From: Glandiceps talaboti
Lineage: Eukaryota; Hemichordata; Enteropneusta; Spengelidae
Direction: 5' to 3'
DNA length: 45,000 nt
Assembly (NCBI RefSeq): GCF_964340395.1
Contig: NC_135558.1
Span: 7,635,001 to 7,680,000 of the forward strand
Part shown: in pieces, positions 11,221 to 21,841 of the stretch
How positions within the stretch are numbered: the first letter of the stretch is position 1
Layout of the letters: each line of letters opens with the position of its first letter
The notes under the pieces: model-generated
The model's database searches: none
What the model was told of the DNA's origin: nothing
The model's input: the letters and a program-made list of their open reading frames with translations, nothing else
Program-made: the position numbers and the translations under genes

Positions 11221-14059
11221 TTATAACAGAAAACTATATCTGTTACCTTTATTGTGAGTAATTGTAATACAAAAGTACCATTACATATATGCTTTCTAAT
11301 CAGTAAGAAACTGTAATGAATTTATGTCTCAAATTATAAGACCTATCTCTGCTCACTTTAAATGAAAAGATTGAAAAAACTCAATGAAAGAAACAAGAAT
11401 GTGACTTGAAAAGTAATGAAGATATGATTAGGCCAAGGTTAATTCAAAGACAAGGCCACATACATGTAAAGTGTATCTTGAAATTGGCAAATAAGGATAC
11501 AACATATTTTTCATGGGCATGTGTAGTAAGTGATACAGGAACACACCCACAAAGTTCTACAAATCTTTCATTTCAATCTAATGTACAATTGAAGATCAAA
11601 TCATAAAAGAAATTCACTTTTTACAGTAAATATACATTGGATACGGATGGAAATCATACTCAGGTGACGTAATGCAACTTTCATATACAGTGTTCCATAA
11701 TTCATAATATAAGTGCTTTAATATTTGAAACAAATATACATAGAATGAAATGATGAAAAACTTTTCATATCATAAATGCAGTTACGAAAATTTGCTTTGA
11801 GGGCTAGTCATCTAATATGCATTGTCAGTAATTTCTGAGAGAGGTATAGTGTTATTTGTATGTATGTCTATTACCATGGCAACCATCCATACTATATACA
11901 AGTAGTAAACGAAGGCCAGTTGCACAGCAATATCTGGAGAGTTAGATTTCATAACCATAGCAACAATACAAACTCAACAAGTTTCACCAGAGGAAAAGTT
12001 CTTGATTGTAGCATTTCCGCCCTAGAAGATTTAACATAATACTACTTATTGAGTGATAGCTGGTTGCATAAATCAGAAATCATCAACTTCTCATATTTCA
12101 TGAAAAATAATGACAGGATTCTCCGAAGGCTATCATACGATTTGGTTGGTTTCACTCTCAGAACTAATACTTTTACATAAGGAGAATTCACTTCAGTTTT
12201 ATATAATATACAACTTCAGAGCTTCACCATTACCTTGCTGCTTGCAGGAAGAACAGTGACAATATAGGGACTCTTGCACACTACAATGATTAACAGAAAC
12301 AACTACATGTACATGATGCTTTGGTTTCTTACAAAAATACAAGTGAATCTAGACTACATTTAGTACATGTGCAATGTATATATTTTTTTTACTGCCCATT
12401 TGGGTCCATGCATTTGCATAAGTCAGAAGTCTTGGGCATAGGCCTAACAAAAGAAATTGCGCGTGGTTCCAATTACGCTCAATATTAGAATAGGTGGGGT
12501 ACAAATGTTGGTCGATTTTCCATTTTATTTTTCTATTTTACTTTTTTCATTTGTGAGTGTCTAGTTCAGGTAGTTATGTTTTCCATTGTTTTCCATATGG
12601 TCTCTGTGTTATTGGTTTCTTCTTATCAGATTTCTCAAAAATGTTTTCCATCAATTAGTTAGTTGTTGTGTCTTTGAGTACCTTATGTCAGCATGCAATC
12701 TGAAAATGGTTGTTTTATTCATTTGAGAAAGCAACTTTTTAAACGTATCAAAGCCTTTCATAAAACATTCAACATTTGATGGCACTATCAGACAATAGTC
12801 ATGACATTGACTAAACATCCTAGACAGACACATGCCAAGGACTTTATTTACCACTATAAAGGCACCAAACTTAACCCGACCAGAATTCAACATACATTGT
12901 ACGCACATACGCATGTGTTTGTTTTGAAATACATCACTTGTTAACTTGTACTCATTCGGGAAGACTCATACAGTCAAGGCACGTGGTGATGTGATATTTG
13001 CATATGAATGCTATACCATGTGAATATATTAGCTTTTAGCGGTTTCTGGAGATGACACATGGATTTTCGAAATAGAACAAGTTTCATTAATCATAAAACA
13101 GCCTTAAACGACATTTTCTAGAAACCACGAAAGGAAAATCATGGGAAAATCAATGATACAACAACCTGACTTGAGATCATGTGAAAATATACTAATTTGT
13201 ACGTACATAATACCATGAGGCCAATTACTTCCAAAGTATGTCAGAGAGTAGGCAATACGTAATAGACTGACTCATTACATGCAACTCATGAAGATAGTTT
13301 TGGAACCGCATTCTCCTCAGTGATTCTGTAACCCACGATGATAGAAATGTTTCATCCACAAAGCATATTCTTAAAATTTGTAACTTGAATGAATGATTGA
13401 ATGAATGAATGCTGGCATCAACTACAAAATGTAGGGGCCTGTAAACATTTTTAAAGATGATAACACAATGAAGTACACATCCACCAATATTAGCTTACAA
13501 TTTACAAATTGTGAAAAAATAGTGTTTGAATGGTGTTGTGATAGGCCTTTCAAAATATAAACTTCTCATCATCATGCTATTATTTCAATTTTCTTTCCAT
13601 AAAACTAGGTCTGCATGCATCATATGCATTGACGGGGCCAGGGTTATGCGGCATACACATAATGGCAAATATGTAACGGCCGGAAACACTGGTAAATAAG
13701 AACCTCAATCATGAAATATTGTTGGCAAGTACATGTACTAGGTTTGTCATTCAGGCATGAGAGAAATGTTTGTTCACTTGCCCAAGGGCAAGTACTCAGA
13801 AAAGTTAACTTCAACCCCTGCACGTGTACATTATCAAGTATTTCCAGGAATTTCCTGCAATGAATATACTTTCTTGAACAAGGACAACACACAAATTAAA
13901 TGACCTTAAGTTATTTGTAAGTTACAGATAATATCTACATAGGTTAAAATAATAGTAACCATATGCTTCACTTCTACATGATGTATTACTTTTCTAGATT
14001 GTTAGCATGACTACTGGTACTGGCATATTAGTTAAATATCCTTAATAAATGTATTACCA
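11221..14059. other. Intergenic, nothing coding recognised
   Basis: AT-rich. Positions 12470-12620 hold a second copy of the dispersed repeat seen at about 340-500. Short (ATGA)n at about 13388-13410. Small open frames (for example 12651-12914 and 13644-13892, minus strand) show no motifs. Confidence 0.5.
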
Positions 14060-14134
14060 TAGTCTGTAAGATGCATGTCGTGCTGCCCTCGTTATAGCCA
14101 ATACATGTAGCACAACACATTGTATCTTACAGAT
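14060..14134. mobile_element. Shortened relative of the 99-bp MITE, copy D, intergenic
   Basis: It begins TAGTCTGTAAGATGCA and ends GTATCTTACAGATT, with a GTGCTGCCCTCG-like internal block, but is about 75 bases long. The second half of the internal sequence has been replaced or deleted. No clear 9-bp flanking repeat is visible. Confidence 0.6.
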
Positions 14135-14819
14135 TGTCTTGTTTATAGTGTTATGAAAGTAAAGAAGTGCCTTCAAGACAATACCCCAAGACAGACCAGT
14201 ATTTCCAAGAATTATATAGTTTTAAACTGCAATTACGGGATTGAACTGTCTTGCCTAGAACGGTGTATCCCACAATATATTTGCAATCAGCGTATCAGGT
14301 TTCAACTAAAATCACGTTTGTGACCCAAATTGAATACCACGGATCCGGATCAATTCAAATCATTTTGCTGCATTGTAAGAAAAATCTCTTTCTCAATAAA
14401 TTCCCAACTGTACAAAAAACCAACCTGCTGATCAGTTTTTGACTTCAAAAGTACCATTTTTGACCCAGATCATCTTGCCTCCAGCACTGATTTATTAAGG
14501 CACCCCAGGAAACATGCTCCCTACCAAACATCAAACAATTTACTCAGCAGTGTTTTGATGAAGTCTTTCACCAAATAATTACATTTTTAGACCCAAAATA
14601 CATACTACACTTTGGCTCATCACATCACCTTGTTTCAATTAGTTGAAAATGGATTGAGAGAATTCCCATTAAAGACTGACCCAATCAGGCATGTAGCTTT
14701 ACAGTTTACGTATTCTTACGAAAGTCACATTTGTCAATGATATACATTTTACATGTACAAATTCAATGTATACATGTGTACTGTACATGCCCAATGGTTT
14801 ACTTCAACTTTACTCTGAA

Positions 14820-14897
14820 CAATCTCCCAGTGACACTCACTGTGTCTGCTTTGTATATATACATGTATGTATGTGTATCATGTCTGTCAGTTGTGTG

Positions 14898-14971
<74 letters not shown>

Positions 14972-15195
14972 ATGCATGTACATGTATGTGTGTGTTAATA
15001 CTGGTATGTTATGTTGAGGCATGTGCAAGGGTGTATGTGTGCGTGTTGAATACAAGGGTGTGTGCAATATATATTTGTGCATGTACATGTATGAGTGCAT
15101 TGAGTGCGAGGATGTGTGTCAATGTATGTATGTACATGTATGTATGTGTACATTTGATGATTTGTATGTGTATGTGTATGTTTGTGTGTATATTG
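14820..15195. repeat. Left arm of a widely spaced inverted duplication, with (TG)n
   Basis: Inverse of 17475-17870. Unique landmarks outside the TG tract pair in order: CAGACATGATACAC, ATACTGGTATGTTATGTT, GGCATGTGCAAGGGTGTATG, TTGAATACA, ATTGAGTGCGA. The internal (TG)n is about 35 units (14898-14967). Confidence 0.88.
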
Positions 15196-17474
15196 TGAGA
15201 AAATAATAGGAAATGTTCTATATCTGCAGATTTTACAAATGAATATCTGAATAAATCATTTTTACATCACTGACTCTGAATGGGTTTTGACTTTAATTGT
15301 AAAATTTGTATATGGTAAGTATGTAAATGTTTGAAGGGTTCACTTGAAGGAAAAAGTTTTTTTCATTAATTGTTAATTTCTGTTCAGAAACAAAGTTTTG
15401 TTTGAAAGTTCGAAGTAACTGGCTAGGTTTTCATGGTGTATGACCCCAAGGTGGGTATGTGTGAAATGGATTATTGCTATGATCTAAACTCTAAAACTAT
15501 AATTACATTACAAATTAAACTATTATAATATATACCAGAAACTAGTTCAAATCTCATCTTCTGTCATTCATTTTGATTGATTGATGAAATCCTTGAAGAG
15601 AAATTCAATTCATTTCCATTAAACTGACACCTGATAATGTTGTAGTTGTCATATTGACTAGAGGCTACAATTTAGTATCATGCTTCCTGCCTAACATGTA
15701 CGTCATGCCAGCAACCAAAGACAATTGAAGTCTCCTCAAAAGACAGAAATTCATCCTCCCCTCTCCCGTGTCGCCAAACACATAAGAAATGTTACAATTT
15801 GTAAAACCTGGTTGTAGGCTACAATTAATAATATTAGTATCTTGTTTCCATGGTAATGCCAACGACAAAAGAAAACTACTGGTAAGCAGATATCCCCTCC
15901 TCCCTCAAGTCACAAACCATAGCAAAAGTAAGACTTCATAGACGACATACATGTACATCCTGGATTCCATAATATCCTCAAAAGGAAAAGTCCTCACGGA
16001 AAGACAAAAATACTCCTCCCTACACCTCCCCCCACTCCCTCCCACCTCCTTGTCACCAACTGAATAAAAAAAGCTCATCATAAAATTAGAACTACCGGTA
16101 TTACATCGCCAACTCCGCTGATTGTCCTTCGAATACACATATATTAAGGCCTTAAGGGGACTGTTAGACAAAAAAATAGTGAAGACATACAACACAATCT
16201 TGAATGAATCTGTCATAGTGTCAATCAGAACAAAAGGAAAATACTTCCCAGAAGACACAGAAACATCATTGGAATTAATGAAATAAATGTGACACAAGTT
16301 GATTTAATAAATAGACAGAAATAATAGTGGTACATTATTTTGTATTTGATATTTGACCTTGAAGGTTGAGGTCAATTCACAACAATCTGAAAAGAACATT
16401 GAACTTGGACAATACAAGTTTGAATTTTACAAGTCATTTGATATATACCATGCACAAGACAAGTTGGACCGAAAAATTTCATTCGGCCGGAAAATACTCG
16501 TGACCTAAGGTCTTGTATTATCCTTGGCTGAATGAAGGGAATAATGTCTACTTATAAAAGCAGTAAATGATAACAATTTCTGAGGTATCTCTTTTGTGCC
16601 ATGACATAGTCTGTCATGTACTTAAAAAATTTTTGCTTTTTGTTTTTGTAATTTTTTGTAATTTATATTTCTTTGTTTTTAATTTATTTGTTATATGGTT
16701 TCCTGGATGTTTTAAAACTTAATTTTGCAATACTGTAACTTCCTATCACAGACATGTGCAGTGTTCTGATTTGGCATACATTTCGACATCACCCTTTTAT
16801 AGTGGAACCCCTCTCAACATGTACATTGTATGAAAACCATGGAAAAAACCCTGAATGCAATTTAAGAAATCATTTTTTTGTCTGTTTTAGTAAAGGATAC
16901 ACAAAATACCCTCACACCCTGGATCATATTGAAAAATCATAAGCAGTTTTCCTTTCACTTAGCCAGGGTAAAAGATCTCCCTACTGCGTCATGTCACTTG
17001 TTTCCATGGAGACAATTACCTGAAGCATTTCATACAAAGCTTTCCATGAACCTGATTGAAAGGTTTAGAAAATTTGTGAAGGGACCAAGAAGGGGTGAAT
17101 TACGTATGATGACACTGATGAGGATACTCAGGTGTGCGTCAGATAACAGCAATTTTTATCTGTATGATGGGTACCATTCAAATATGACAAAATAAGGAGC
17201 TCAATGACATCATCAATGACATCATCAATGACATCACTGTTACACTTACATAGTATCCGTGTACAATGTACATTGTATGCTTTGAGGGTTGACATTCACT
17301 GGCAGAAATGTACCACAGCATTAGATTCAAGTATCATCCTTCATACGAAATTTCTTATAATTAAGACCTGCACTGTAGTTCGGATTACATGCATTCAAAA
17401 TCTAGCTGAGTTCAAAAATTATTATAAACCTTATAAAACTGAGGAAATTCATATAAATTTTGTTATCCTATAGC
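15196..17474. other. Spacer between the inverted arms, no gene supported
   Basis: About 2.3 kb, AT-rich. Two minus-strand open frames (15905-16297, 130 codons; 15665-15868) and one plus-strand frame (16878-17195) have no recognisable domains, and I do not call them genes. A 12-bp repeat TCAATGACATCA occurs three times at 17201-17237; each copy contains a CRE/AP-1-like TGACATCA. Confidence 0.45.
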
Positions 17475-17743
17475 ACACAGGCACATGTACACACACTGAC
17501 ACACATACACACACAAAGACACACACACATATACATATACATATACAAATCATTAAATGTACACATACAAAAAACATACATACACTGACACACATCTTCG
17601 CACTCAATGCAATCATACATGTACATGCACACATACATGTATATATTGCACACACCCTTGTACATGTATTCAATACACACACATACACCCTTGCACATGC
17701 CTAAACATAACATACCAGTATTAACTCACACATACATGTACAT

Positions 17744-17785
<42 letters not shown>

Positions 17786-17864
17786 CACACAACTGACAGA
17801 CATGATACACATACATACATGTATATACAAAGCAGACACAGAAGACACACATATGTACACAGTG

Positions 17865-17870
<6 letters not shown>
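17475..17870. repeat. Right arm of the inverted duplication, with shorter (CA)n
   Basis: Pairs with 14820-15195. The CA tract here is only about 15 units (17753-17784), so the arms have diverged mainly in microsatellite length. Confidence 0.88.
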
Positions 17871-17890
<20 letters not shown>

Positions 17891-17895
<5 letters not shown>

Positions 17896-17972
17896 TGCAC
17901 ACACACCATTCGCACGGTAAATTGTACATGTGCATACTGATATTTACATGCAAACTACATACATACATACAT

Positions 17973-18007
<35 letters not shown>

Positions 18008-18135
18008 TACACATAAACAGACACAGACACAGACACACAAACACAAACAGAAACAGACAAACAGACACACACCATTTACATGGTAAATTGTACATGTATG
18101 ATGTACATGTGCATACTGATATTTACTACATACAT
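17891..18135. repeat. Two direct copies of a 55-bp block around CA, CATA and CAGA repeats
   Basis: ACACACCATTCGCACGGTAA...GTGCATACTGATATTTAC at 17891-17948 recurs as ACACACCATTTACATGGTAA...GTGCATACTGATATTTAC at about 18066-18126. Between them lie (CATA)n and about nine CAGA units (17975-18006). Confidence 0.85.
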
Positions 18136-18820
18136 GTACAATGTATGGCACTGTACATGTTTAATGTAGTATTTACTTCATCCTACAAATTGACTCCCTT
18201 CCTACATTGTACAATTACTAAATGTCATCTAATTCAGAACTACAAATGTACTTCCTCTAATTTTCTGAAAACCACTTTTCCTGAAATCTTAATTCTACTA
18301 CATCTGAATGCCACTGCTCCATTACTTTATGCTTCCTTTCTAAATTATGGATAACATATTCTGTGATGAAAAGCCTCCTCTTCATTTACAATTTTCATGA
18401 TTTTCATAGCATGGTTACTTTACATGTACTTCTATGAATACAGTAAATATAAACCCTGTAGTCTAATAATGGGTTCACAAATTAAAATAACATTTAGATG
18501 CAAAATACCAAGGGTTACTTACTTATATAACAATGTCTACAAAGTCAGCCTTGTGTCTGATATTTCTTTTACCAGGACACAGGCTGCTACTACAGATCTT
18601 GAACATTTACATAGCAATGACTATTACCTTCATTTATCACGAAATACATTTGTATATATACAAATAATACAAAAGACATGCTCATACTATTTTATTTATT
18701 CTGTTCAATTCTTTCATTTTTTTCTCCTATTTCTACCTGAATTGTTAAATTGCATCAATTTATGTCCTATACAACCCTGTGAAATATGTTTGTCTGACTG
18801 TCTGTCCATCTGTCTTTGTA
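18136..18820. other. Intergenic, nothing recognised
   Basis: AT-rich. The plus-strand open frame starting at 18397 runs into the following TATG block and has no recognisable motif. Confidence 0.5.
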
Positions 18821-19225
18821 TGTATGTATGTATGTATGTATGTATGTATGTATGTATGTATGTATGTATGTATGTATGTATGTATGTATGTATGTATGTA
18901 TGTATGTATGTATGTATGTATGTATGTAGGTAGGTAGGTAGGTAGGTAGGTAGGTATGTAGGTATGTAGGTATGTATGTATGTATGTATGTATGTATGTA
19001 TGTATGTATGTATGTACATGTATGTATGTATGTATGTATGTATGTATGTATGTATGTATGTATGTATGTATGTACATGTATGTATGTATGTATGTATGTA
19101 TACATGTATGTATGTATGTATGTATGTATGTATGTATGTATGTATGTATGTATGTATGTATGTATGTATGTATGTATGTATGTATGTATGTATGTATGTA
19201 TGTATGTATGTATGTATGTATGTAC
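18817..19225. repeat. (TATG)n microsatellite with internal (TAGG)n
   Basis: Roughly 100 tetranucleotide units. An internal run of TAGG (about 18926-18972) and three ACATG interruptions are visible. Second (TATG)n locus of the window after 7984-8427. Confidence 0.97.
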
Positions 19226-21539
19226 AAGTATCATTATGACAATATAAGGTTGGAGAATCCCAGTGTCTGAACAGGTGAAAACTTAAATTGAGTAAAATGG
19301 GCAAAGTTTTTCATACAGCATCCTGTAATTTTGTTTGGAAACCCCATAAGTAACTAGTTAAACTGAGGTAGATTTTACCCAATTACTGCCCTTGGCAAAA
19401 GAAAGTGCAAGTGATAATGGAGAAATTAAGCTATTAGAGTTTGAGCCTAAAACTTTTGATATGATTACCACCCACTGTGATTATTAAAGAGGACTATTGG
19501 TGCATGGAGACTAAGAATCTGAAAAGTACATGACTGATAAAACAAATAGTTTAAAAGAAATAATCTATTGGGATGATCATCACTGCTTCAAGGATAACGC
19601 CCACCTACTGTTATGAAACTTTGCTTTTTCTATGTTTTGGGGAATGATGATACTGTAATGATGGCGACAGCTGCCTGGTTGGCAAGGATGGCACTAGCAC
19701 CATGCTTTCTCTAAGTGGGAGAACACTATCTGATTGTCTTACAATATGACTGTTCAAGGTTTGCTCAAAGGTTGTGATTCATAGATTGTGTCAAACACAA
19801 AACAAGAAATATTCTGGTCATGTTCAAAGTTGTGGTAATATGCCAATAATGTACTGCAGCCACACAAGAAATGGATATGTAATTCCAACCTTCTTATCCC
19901 TGCCAACACTAAAATTGTAACATCAACTATGAAAATGTTACCAATGTACCATAATGAAAATTTATACTCAGAGTCAAAAAATTTCTTGGATGCCCTTCCA
20001 CGCAATTTTTTGTATGACTCTCAGCGAGTAGCAATTTTCATTACTTAACTATGAACAAGAGTCCATGAACATTCATTCTCACGTTACAAAAGTAAATGTG
20101 CGAACGGAAAATTTTTCTGGAATTGTGATATTAAAATTTGTATTTCGAAAATAGCCACTTGTCAGTCTTAGGATAAATGTAAAAATCATAATTTGAGACA
20201 AAGAAACATTACTGATAAGTACTCTAGCACCTGTGCCCATCCACATATGTTTCCCACCATTCTATCTCCTTTATAACAGGACAGCACAGATCTAAGGCTC
20301 ATCAAAATGATAACCACATTACATTGCACAAAAAATGAATCAAAGCATTTGTAAAAAATGTACAAACTCCAACACTATTATTTTCCATAGTATTTTTAAA
20401 AAAATTTTTTAGTTCATATTTTTCCATAATGTAGTAAAGAAACATATATACATGTACATGCCATATTTGCCAAATTTAACAATCACATAAATATTTCAAT
20501 ACTATAAAAAAAAAAAAAATGTCTGCAATGTTAAATATTATTTATACTCTATACATTTTGTATAACAGTGTTTTGAGGTTATGTATGATAAAAAATACAA
20601 TAAGAGTTTCTTAATAATAATTAGTGACCGAAGCCACACATTTTACATCTGCCAGACGCCAGTTGCTAGTTGTGCTATATATGTAACCAATATGACCAGA
20701 CTATGTCTGCATTTAAAAATATATATGATTTTATTGATGGATTCTATGTGAAATGTAACCATGCATAACATTAAAGAACGAGAGTTTGATAATGAAAATA
20801 TTAATTTAACAATATTAAATCTGTATTATATTGAGATGTACAAGGTTTTTTTATGGATTATCTCCCCAATCACTGCTGCACCATATCCTTTCTAATTGCA
20901 ATGATGCGTATATAATACAATTTTAATTACAGCTGTTCTGCATCATTATATGATTTGTGTTATATAATCCTGATGTCGTATATTTGCCGATTTACAAACT
21001 TTACTTTTAGAAACTGCAATTTGAATTGGCGGTTTCAAGCAGTTTCTTCATTAACACGAAAAGATAATTATTTTTATTTATTTTTATATTTGATCGAGGT
21101 CGAGGATTTGACGGCAACATATTCGTATATTCCTCCATATTTTAAGAAAAATTCCAGACGCAAGGACGTGTCTCTATGAAAAGAACCGCTTAAATGTGAT
21201 ATTGATAACAGCTCATTTTTTTTCTTTACACATAATATGAATGAAGAAGTAATAAGAAAATTTGACCAACCTTGTTACTCGCCATTGCATTGACTGAGAT
21301 ATCACAGAAACGTCACTTGTCTTCGAGAAATCTTAAAACAACGGGAACATAAATCAGAATCAGTTGACTTAATACATGGCAAGACAGTGAGTCACAGAAT
21401 GATAACAGTGTCGGTGGTTGTTCTTTGCCAGACTTGTTGAAAACCTGTCCGATTAAGTCGAATTTCTTTTTGTCGAATTCCTACAAATTGCCGATCGGTT
21501 ATTATTGTAGTTCATTTGCTACCATCCAAATTCAGCACG
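19226..21539. other. Intergenic upstream of XAB2
   Basis: No gene seen. About 19940-20070 carries a short palindromic element: AAAATTTATACTCAGAGTCA pairs loosely with ATGACTCTCAGCGAGTAGCAATTTTC, the same family as the foldback at 4784-5098. An A-rich run lies at about 20506-20519. DNA from 20300 to 21250 is strongly AT-rich. Confidence 0.5.
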
Positions 21540-21841
21540 TACGGCAGTTAGCACTTCTGTGATTGGCTTTGCAGACAATTCTGTAACCTTTCACAAAGCT
21601 TGAATTTTATTGGATAAAGGGGGAAAGTGGGTCAAACAAATTTGTTGTTTGATTGGTCATTTTGTAGTCTCGCTTTTTCACGCTCCTTTCGAGATAATTG
21701 TATTTCCGGTACGGGTCAAGGGTTAAAACGTGAAAACGTTGAAGTGATGATAAGTTGACGATCGTTGAGGCAGAGTTTTGGACAAAAAACACCATAAATA
21801 CAACCCTAAAGCAGTACGATCACTCGGTTTACATTTCAAAG
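21540..21841 (+). promoter_or_regulatory. Likely XAB2 promoter and 5' UTR with three reverse CCAAT boxes
   Basis: Reverse CCAAT boxes (ATTGG core) occur at 21561-21566, about 21609-21613 and 21651-21656, roughly 45 bases apart and 190-280 bases before the XAB2 ATG. No TATA box stands at a convincing distance. CpG dinucleotides are more frequent here than in the flanking AT-rich DNA. This fits a housekeeping NF-Y type promoter. The transcription start cannot be placed from sequence alone. Confidence 0.45.

Noticed and set aside
15905-16297. 130-codon minus-strand open frame as a gene
   Set aside because: No recognisable domain, no splice-consistent neighbours, composition like its surroundings.
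16878-17195. 105-codon plus-strand frame as an exon
   Set aside because: Somewhat protein-like composition, but no homology that I recognise and no partner exons nearby.
18714-19304. 196-codon minus-strand frame of His-Thr-Tyr-Ile repeats
   Set aside because: Same artefact of the (TATG)n block.
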